A DNA stretch of 64,000 nt from Osmia lignaria lignaria (taxonomy: Eukaryota > Arthropoda > Insecta > Hymenoptera > Megachilidae), in assembly GCF_051020975.1 (NCBI RefSeq), contig NC_135037.1, forward strand, positions 2,356,001 to 2,420,000. Direction: 5' to 3'. The position numbers were made by a program, and so were the translations under genes. Under the pieces are notes generated by a model, which was not told the origin of the DNA, did no database searches, and saw only the letters and a list, made by a program, of their open reading frames with translations. This document shows, piece after piece, positions 12,262 to 19,051 of the stretch. Position 1 is the first letter of the stretch, and each line of letters opens with the position of its first letter.

Positions 12262-12986
12262 CTGTAACATATATTTTTATGTAAACTTTCTTTCTATGTA
12301 CCACTATTAATAAATATGTATTTACCTGGAACTTTTTTTGAATTTCAGCAATTCTAGAGCTTGCTTTAGCCATTTTTACATTAGAGCTATGTACTGACTT
12401 AGGTTTCGACTCACTAACCATGATTGGATCTGCTATTTGTAACTTACTGGGTGCCTAAAACAAAAATATAAATCCTTTAAAATGTTATTAATATGATTAT
12501 CTGTAAAATAATTTACATGTTTAAAATAAAACTATATTCAGTTGAATCAAAAATTATACAATATCTAATTTATCACATTTCTAGAATCACTTTTTGAGTT
12601 TTTTATACATCAATACTGTATGTTACATAAACACATATGATTTCATTTCTTATACATATTTATTACTATTAAAACACCATTGTAAATGTTAACAATTATT
12701 AAATAATTACATTTAATATTTTCTGATTGTTATCTTCATGCAATACAACAATGCATCATATACATATATATTATAGAAACAGAAGCGTCTGTAAAAAGTA
12801 TATGAATGCAATCAGTACATGTATTAAAAATGTATTAAAAATGTACTGAAAATTTACTAACAGTTTACTGAAAGTTTACTGAAACGAGACAGTTTATTAT
12901 TAATTACTTACTAATGGGTAAAATGCTTGACTTTGTGTAGCTGGTTTTAAACGACCAGTGAATGGATTAAATTGATGGAACGACAT
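12127..12986 (-). CDS. COX7A-related mitochondrial protein (COX7A2L/SCAF1-like), three coding exons
   Basis: Single-span subunit of cytochrome c oxidase, or the related supercomplex factor, of the inner mitochondrial membrane. Coding exons 12986-12912, 12454-12326 and 12261-12127, all phase 0, give 112 aa. The N-terminus MSFHQFNPFTGRLKPATQSQ parallels the start of vertebrate COX7A2L (about 114 aa). The COX7A core follows: RIAEIQKKFQ, then FLLAGTRDVIIYRG, a membrane span near residues 89-105 (GCIALTTLSFLANMYYMV) and a basic end LHKKF. Splice sites are good: donors TTA|GTAAGT and CAG|GTAAAT, acceptors gttttag and gttacag. Assignment to COX7A2L rather than plain COX7A rests on the N-terminal extension and is less certain than the family. 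It is flanked by 60-bp repeat blocks on both sides. Confidence 0.88.
12326..12454 (-). CDS. COX7A-related gene, coding exon 2
   Basis: 43 codons between acceptor tttttgttttag and donor CAG|GTAAAT. It begins APSKLQIADP and ends RIAEIQKKFQ, the conserved matrix-side start of the COX7A core. Internal methionines could serve as starts of a shorter isoform. Confidence 0.88.
12912..12986 (-). CDS. COX7A-related gene, coding exon 1
   Basis: 25 codons from ATG at 12986 to CCATTA, then donor GTAAGT. It encodes the COX7A2L-type N-terminus ending in SQAFYPL. An out-of-frame ATG eight bases upstream (12994) would open a 9-codon reading frame that overlaps the start. Confidence 0.85.
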
Positions 12987-13402
12987 TTTCTCTCATTGCG
13001 CAACTTACCTTCCTCTACCACGGACTTCTTTTTAATAGCTTTAGAACATCGAACGAGGAATGGATCATGCGCAATCATGTGTCAGGGACTATAGATGTAG
13101 AAGACCGGATATACCTTTGTTTTCGTTTTTGATATCGAAGTAATCTGTTATTACCTACATGAAGCTAACCGGAAGGAATAACAAAATATGATTACTTTTA
13201 ATTTTTCTTAGTGTATTTCGTTTGTAAATCGTTTGTGATTGATTGTGAGTCTATTTTTAACGTTTGCGACAAATTACTTCTTTTGTAATTATCAATTTTA
13301 TTACAGTCATGATGTGAGCCGAAACTTTTTAGTAATTTTTTATAATGAACAGATTTTGCGATAACTGATAACTGTAATTGATTGGAAATCGTTTGTGATT
13401 TA
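12987..13402 (-). promoter_or_regulatory. Upstream region of the COX7A-related gene
   Basis: Contains the 5' UTR and probable promoter. A consensus donor AG|GTAAGT at 13008-13003 lies only about 20 bases before the start codon, suggesting an alternative 5' UTR splice. An ETS/GABP-like accggaag is at 13168-13175. A direct repeat aaatcgtttgtgatt occurs at 13226-13240 and 13386-13400, the second next to the edge of the palindrome. No coding exon seen. Confidence 0.4.
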
Positions 13403-13502
13403 CAAATATATTATTTTCATTGTTTGTGAGTGAATAATTTCTTAATTATCTAGAAGTTTGTTTTATAATAAATAACTGTAGTGCGCATGCGCTACACATC
13501 CG
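13403..13502 (+). repeat. Left terminal inverted repeat of the palindrome
   Basis: Matches 17101-17194 on the opposite strand: ttttcattgtttgtgagtga, then attatcta.aagtttgtttt, then the palindrome TGCGCATGCGC at 13482-13492. Outside about 13403 similarity to the right end stops. Confidence 0.8.
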
Positions 13503-13580
13503 GTCGTACCCATCACTACTTCGAACAAGTGAGTTTCATGGTTTGTTCGTTTTTATTAGGTCTTATATTTCGCTATTTGC
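13503..13580 (+). repeat. Left copy of the 76-bp subterminal unit
   Basis: One copy, read as ggtcgtacccatcactactt ... ggtcttatatttcgcta, inverted relative to the three copies at 16873-17100. Confidence 0.8.
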
Positions 13581-13582
13581 TT

Positions 13583-13905
13583 CGGGGTCCCTGACACCCT
13601 GGTAGCATAATAGGTATGCAGCGTCACCGGTACCCCGGGGTCTCAGATACCCCGAATGCCGTAGTGTCGGTATGCAGAGTGTCATCGGTGCTTCGGGGTC
13701 CCTGACACCCCAAGATGATATCATGTCGATATGTAGAGATAGCCACTGGTGCTTCGGGGTCCATGGCACCCCGGATACTATATTATTGGCATGCAAAGAT
13801 GGTCACCGGCGTTTCGGGGTCGGTACGCAGAGGGTGTCATTGGCGCAGCGGGGTCCCTAACACCCCTGCATAATATCAGGTGCGTATGAAGAGGGCACAA
13901 CCAGT
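13583..13905 (+). repeat. 60-bp tandem repeat, left arm
   Basis: Five to six imperfect units of about 60 bp, each starting with variants of cggggtccctgacacccc and containing a ggtatgcag core. One unit is shortened near 13816-13848. It is followed by gggcacaaccagtataat. The same family occurs at 11726-11900 and, inverted, at 16465-16870. Confidence 0.9.
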
Positions 13906-14089
13906 ATAATTTTTTTCCAGAGTTTATTTAATTTACTTCATTTATTTTTCTTTGCTTATCAAATCAGCTCATCGAAGGGGAATAACATTTATGGTTATAT
14001 CCGTCTTCTGGGTCTAAGCCAAGGACCCCATTTATTTTACTTTTTGCAGTTATTCATATAATTTTATCCCTCATTACAAGCTAAGACCA

Positions 14090-14930
14090 TCTCAGTATCT
14101 CTTATATCTCTGCATCCCTTACATCCCAACATTCTTTTCATCCCTACATTCCTTCCATCCCTACATTCTTTTCATCCCTATATTCTTTTCATCCCTACAT
14201 TCTTTTCATCCATAAATTTTTTTCATCCCTATATTCCTTTCATCCCTACAATACTTACATCTGTTCATCCCGTAAAAACCCTACATTATTATCATCCCTA
14301 CATTCTTTTCGTCTTTACATTCCTTTCATTTCTACATTCTTTTCATCCCTACATTCTTTTCATCTCTACATTCCTTTCATCCCTATATTCCTTTCATCTC
14401 TACATTCTCTTCATCTCTAAATTCCTTTCATCCCTACATTCTCTTCATCCGTACATTCTTTTCATCCATAAATTCTTTTCATCCCTATATTCCTTTCATC
14501 CCTACAATACTTACATCTGTTCATCCCGTAAAAACCCTACATTATTATCATCCCTACATTCTTTTCGTCTCTACATTCCTTTCATTCCTACATTCTTTTC
14601 ATCCCTACATTCTTTTCATCCCTACATTCTTTTCATCTCTACATTCCTTTCATCCCTACATTCTCTTCATCTCTACATTCCTTTCATCCGTACATTCTTT
14701 TCATCCCTATATTCCTTTCATCCCTACATTACTTACATCTGTTCATCCCGTAAAAACCCTACATTATTATCACCCCTACATTCTGTTCATCCCTTAAATC
14801 CCTACATTCTTTTCATCTCTACATTCCTTTCATTCTGTTCATCCCTTAAATCCCTACATTCTTTTCATCTCTACATTCCTTTCATTCCTACATTCTTTTC
14901 ATCCCTACATTCCTTATAATAAATATACTA
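14090..14930 (+). repeat. 17-bp minisatellite, left arm
   Basis: Degenerate tandem units of cattcttttcatcccta and variants. A higher-order block that includes acttacatctgttcatcccg and taaaaaccctacattattat recurs at about 14250, 14510 and 14730, so units have been amplified in larger groups. The opposite-strand form is in the right arm. Confidence 0.9.
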
Positions 14931-15000
14931 TGATGACTGCTTCGAGTAAAGGTATGTGAAGGTAAGTTAGTTAATAGAATTTCGCGAAAATATCGAAAAA

Positions 15001-15415
15001 ACAGCGCCCCCTAGCGGCAAAAATTTGAACTAAAATGTCGATGACGAATCAGCGCCCTCTGGTGGCGAAAAAAGGAACTAAACCTTGCTCCATTTTTGGA
15101 CCTCTGGCGGCAAAAATGTGAACTAAAATTTCGATGTCGAATCAGCGCCCTCTGGTGACGAAAAAAGGAACTAAACATTGCTCCATTTTTGGCCCTCTGG
15201 CGGCAAAAATGTGAACTAAAATTTCGATGTCAAATCAGCGCCCTCTGGTGGCGAAAAAAGGAACTAAACCTTGCTCCGTTATTGGCCCTCTGGCGGCAAA
15301 AATGTGAATTAAAATTTCGATGTCGAATCAGCGCCCTCTGGTGGCGAAAAAAGGAACTAAACCTTGCTCCATTTTTTGCCCTCTGGCGGCAAAAATGTGA
15401 ATTAAAATTTCGATG
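15001..15415 (+). repeat. 93-bp tandem array at the palindrome centre, nine CTCF-like motifs
   Basis: The word agcgccctct recurs at 15051, 15144, 15237 and 15330, an exact 93-bp period, with a partial unit before. Each unit has two related halves, gcgccctctggtgg and gccctctggcgg. On the minus strand the first reads CCACCAGAGGGCGC, which fits the vertebrate CTCF consensus CCASYAGRKGGCRS at all 14 positions. Related motifs start at 15004, 15052, 15097, 15145, 15190, 15238, 15283, 15331 and 15376, spaced 48 and 45 bp alternately, all in the same direction. Binding is not shown. Confidence 0.85.
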
Positions 15416-15429
15416 TCAACTCAATTTCA

Positions 15430-15945
15430 GGGAGGCACTGGGATGTATGGAATGCAGGAATATAAGTGATGCAAGGATGTAAAGGATAGAGGCATGTAAG
15501 GGATGCAGGGATGTAAAGGATGTTGGGATATAAAGAAGGCAGGAATGTGAGGAATGCCGAGATGTAAGGGTTGTAGAGATGTGAGGAATGCAGGGATGTA
15601 AGGGAAGCAGAGATGTAAGGGATGCAGAGATGTAAGGAATGTAGGGATATAAGGGATGAAGAGATGTAAGGAATGTAGGGATGAAAAGAATATAGGGATG
15701 GAAGGGATGTAGGGATGGAAGGAATGAAGGGGTGAAAAGGATGTAGGGGTGAAACGAATGCAGGGATGTAAGGGATGCACTGATGTAAGGAATGTAGGGA
15801 TATAAGGGATGAAGAGATGTAAGGAATGTAGGGATGAAAAGAATATAGGGATGGAAGGAATGTATGGGTGAAAAGGATGTAGGGGTGAAACGAATGCAGG
15901 GATGTAAGGGATGCACTGATGTAACGGAACGAGGGATGTAAAGGA
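15430..15945 (-). repeat. 17-bp minisatellite, right arm
   Basis: Units of gggatgtaagggatgca and variants, the reverse complement of the left-arm minisatellite. Long minus-strand frames rich in His, Pro, Ile, Ser and Tyr are by-products of the repeat and not genes. The array resumes briefly after the retroposon, at 16202-16270. Confidence 0.9.
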
Positions 15946-15949
15946 ATTC

Positions 15950-16201
15950 CGTAGTGGTTCGGGGCTGGGGCCCCAGTCTCCACTGCACGCGGCCCGACGA
16001 GTGCCGGCGTCGGGTGTGGCCCCCGATATCGGCGGAGTTTGGCACATGGCGGAGGGTCAAAGGACCGTCCCTACCGCCCTAGTGCAAGCCACCGTGGTGG
16101 TTTTAGTGGGTAAAAATCCCACACTACCTCCGGCCCCTCCCTAGGGGGACTGAAGGTGTCTTTCTGAAGATTTCCACCACGTTAAAATAAAAAAAAAAAA
16201 A
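15950..16201 (+). mobile_element. Poly(A)-tailed retroposon fragment inside the right arm
   Basis: A GC-rich 250-bp block interrupts the minisatellite and ends in an A-rich tail (aaaataaaaaaaaaaaaaa). It includes gtgggtaaaaatcccacact, a hairpin (gtggg/cccac) typical of the 3' ends of arthropod non-LTR retrotransposons, and a second GC-rich hairpin around gcccctccctagggggact. There is no coding capacity, so this is a 5'-truncated element or a SINE. No convincing target-site duplication is seen because the target is repetitive. It is absent from the left arm. Confidence 0.65.
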
Positions 16202-16464
16202 ATGGTAATTAAGGGTTGCAGGAATGTAAGGAATACAGGGATGGAAGGGATGCAGCGATGTAAGAGATACTGAGATGGCCTTGGCCTTTAATGAGGGATA
16301 AAATTATATAAATAACTGGAAAAAGTAAAATAAATGGAGTCCTCGGCTGAGATCCAGAAGAGGGATATAATCATAAATGTTATTCCCCTTCGATGAGCCT
16401 ATTTAATAAGCAAAAAAAAATAAATGAAGTAAATTAAATAAACTCTGGAAGAAAATTATACTGG

Positions 16465-16870
16465 TTGTGCCCTCTTTATACGGACCTGATATTATCCAGG
16501 GATGTTAGGGACCCCGTTGCGCCAATGACGTCCTCTGCGTACCGACCTGATATATTGGGGTATTAAGGACCCCGAAACACCGGTGGCTATCTTTGCATAC
16601 CAACAATATAGCATCCGGGGTGCCAGGGACCCCGAAGCACCAGGTACTATCTCTGCATACCGACATAATATCATATTGGGGTATTAAGGACCCCGAAACA
16701 CCGCTGACACTGTATACCGACATTTTGGCACCCGGGGTGTCAGGGACCCCGAAGCACCGATGACACTCTTTGCTTACTGACACTACGGCATTCGGGGTAT
16801 CTGAGACCCCGAGGAACCGGTGATCCTGCATCCGATATTATGTCACCGGGGTATCAGAGACCCCGAAGCA
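16465..16870 (-). repeat. 60-bp tandem repeat, right arm
   Basis: About six to seven imperfect units of the same family as 13583-13905 but inverted: ggggtgtcagggaccccgaa alternates with ggggtattaaggaccccgaa. It is bounded by ctggttgtgccctctttat on the inner side, the complement of the gggcacaacc junction in the left arm. Confidence 0.88.
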
Positions 16871-16872
16871 AA

Positions 16873-17100
16873 TAGCGAAATATAAGACCTAAAAACGAAC
16901 AAATCGTGAAACTCACTTGTTCGGGATAGTGATGGGTACGACCGGATCTAGCGAAATATAAGACCTAAAAACGAACAAATCGTGAAACTCACTTGTTCGG
17001 AATAGTGATGGGTACGACCGGATCTAGCGAAATATTAGACCTAAAAACGAACAAATCGTAAAACTCACTTGTTCGAGGTAGTGATGCGTACGACCGGATC
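16873..17100 (-). repeat. Three tandem 76-bp subterminal units
   Basis: Copies start at 16873, 16949 and 17025 (exact 76-bp period), each running tagcgaaatataagacctaa ... gtacgaccggatc. The left arm has only one copy, so the unit was amplified in this arm or lost in the other. The third copy differs at several positions. Confidence 0.92.
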
Positions 17101-17194
17101 TGTAGCGCATGCGCACTACAATTATTTATTATAAAACAAACTTGTAGATAATTAAAAAATTATTCACTCACAAACAATGAAAATTATGTATTTT
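17101..17194 (-). repeat. Right terminal inverted repeat of the palindrome
   Basis: Complement of 13403-13502, carrying GCGCATGCGCA at 17105-17115 and attattcactcacaaacaat. Similarity ends at about 17194, just before gtcgaacggtggcgg. Confidence 0.8.
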
Positions 17195-18866
17195 GTCGAA
17201 CGGTGGCGGTGTTGGCGAGTAAAATCTCGTTCAATTCGCTTCAACCGCCGTACAGCTAGCTTATGGGAATCTCGTATCCATAGTATACATATCAGTGGTA
17301 TAGGGTATGTAGATATTAAGTAGCGCCCTCTGTAACAAATTTCCCATAGGTTAGAAACTCTATATAAATAAGAGTTTTATTTGCAAGAAATTAGAGGTTC
17401 TTGTAATTGTATTAAGTAGTAATTGCATTGCAAAATAATGCCATTACGATTATTCCATTAATCACACCCAACAACGTTATGGAACATGAGAAATTGTTTA
17501 TGACTACATGTAACTGATCAGAACCTAAACATTAATTTTGTGTATATGTATTTAGGTGTAATATGCAAAAGGTTCTGTGAATCTAATGTTAGTTAGATTT
17601 GTTTAATACATTTACTTACATGGTACATACAAATGGTTGGTATTTAATATTATTATTTTAATTATTTTATGATAAAATAATTCTATATTCAGAAGAAATT
17701 ATAGCATAGTACAATGAAGGTTTATATGTATGTATCTATGAAGAGATTATTGATCTGTTAATTAATATAATTCAGATTATTTAAAGGTATTTGGATATTA
17801 TTTTTAAAGTACAATTCATTACTTCAAAAGAAACTTATTGTCACATTGTATAATCTTCATCTTACATCAGAAGAAATATAATCAAAAATAAATGTATCAA
17901 TGATCATCAGTTTATTAAGATGTGATTTATGTAAAAATATGTAATCTAATAAAATTCTAAATCTAAACTATATCTGCCAATAAGTTTAATCAATAAATTA
18001 TAATCAGTTTAATTATATGTTATGTATTATTTCAATAATCTCTTCAATCTGCAGTTGTGTTTGTTATGTAAATGAGAGGTACATGACTACAAAAATTGTA
18101 ACTGTATACATGTTACACAAATTGTACTTCTAAAGAAAAATTCAGTAAAATGTAATAATGTAATAATTCTTATGTATGTTTCCAGGATCATACATTCAGA
18201 AGGATTTTGGACACTATATCAAGGTGGCTTGAGGACTTATAATTGTGTTTAATATTGATATTCTGATACCTTGTAGTGGTTATGATAACATAAAATACAG
18301 TATGCATATTAATAGAGGATGTTAAACGAATTATATTGCAAAATGTATAATAGTTTTTATGTATTGTGATTTTGGATTTCTTAATAATTGTTTCAATCAT
18401 TTGCCGCGACGGCAGCTCCGTATGTTCTGTTTTACCGACGGTTTAGAAACAGCAAAACATATTATGGCTGAATGGTGGTTTTCTTATTAAGAATGATGTG
18501 TTGATTTGTCTAAATACATTGTATGATGTGAAGGAGATACACAGCGAGTGTAATTAATGGTGAGACTTACTGATATAATTGTAGACATAATTTGCATAGT
18601 ACTATCTAAGTTCTTAGTGTTGTAATGTACTTATTGTATCTCATAAAAAAGTACATGATAAATGGTATAGGGGATATGGTATTGCTGTATCAGTAGAAGG
18701 AACAGCATTTCATTGCTTTTGAGCTTAATACCATAAATATTTATGTAGTAATTATAATTAATATCAAAGGTTCATCTGTATTCAAATTTTAAAGTATCAA
18801 TTTGGTGCTTATGGATCATATTTCTAGGATACTGTGAATACTGTGACATGTAATAAACAGAATCTC
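17195..18866 (+). promoter_or_regulatory. Upstream region of the zinc-finger gene
   Basis: AT-rich, without a conserved coding exon. An isolated CTCF-core-like gcgccctctgt lies at 17333-17343. A likely 3' splice site catatttctag ends at 18827, shortly before the first ATG, implying a noncoding upstream exon somewhere in this region. A GC-richer patch near 18412-18460 is a candidate for it, but no boundary can be fixed. Confidence 0.4.
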
Positions 18867-19051
18867 ATGCCAAAGCTAAGAAAAAACCGGAGAATTGAAA
18901 CCAAGTGGGGTGTCAAATATTATACAGCAGTGAAAAATGCTGTTTTTGTAACCCAGGCACCATCTTATGTGCCAAAAGAACCACCCCTCACCTTGAGAGA
19001 ACATGTTTCAGAATATGAAACTTTACATATGTGTGCACAATGTAAAGACTG
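18867..19051 (+). CDS. Zinc-finger gene, coding exon 1
   Basis: 61 codons plus two bases from the first ATG (MPKLRKNRRIETKWGVKYY) to donor TG|GTAAGT. Joined to exon 2 in phase 2 it makes the cysteine of CKDC. Frames before the ATG have no other methionine back to the acceptor at 18827. Confidence 0.85.

Larger units (their letters stand above)
13403..17194. mobile_element. Foldback-like element: 3.8-kb imperfect palindrome of nested tandem repeats
   Basis: The left part, read forward, matches the right part read on the opposite strand, in the same block order: terminal AT-rich piece with TGCGCATGCGC, 76-bp unit (1 copy left, 3 right), 60-bp units, a unique AT-rich piece (13905-14100 against 16265-16460), then a 17-bp minisatellite. 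The spacer is a 93-bp tandem array. Long inverted repeats made of short direct repeats around a loop are the hallmark of Foldback (FB) elements in Drosophila. No transposase is encoded, and no clear target-site duplication is visible at the ends, so mobility is inferred. The alternative is a palindromic satellite made by inverted duplication, or an assembly error. Confidence 0.7.

Noticed and set aside
15189..15482. Plus-strand frame with repeated ALWRQKCELKFRC-like peptide
   Set aside because: Translation of the 93-bp tandem repeat (a multiple of three), not a gene; no start context and no family.
14090..15945. Possible CRISPR-like array
   Set aside because: Eukaryotic DNA; units are contiguous minisatellite repeats without constant repeats alternating with unique spacers.
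15402..16060. Three overlapping minus-strand frames of about 200 codons (His/Pro/Ile/Ser/Tyr-rich)
   Set aside because: They are the 17-bp minisatellite read in three frames; 17 is not a multiple of three, so all frames look periodic and open.
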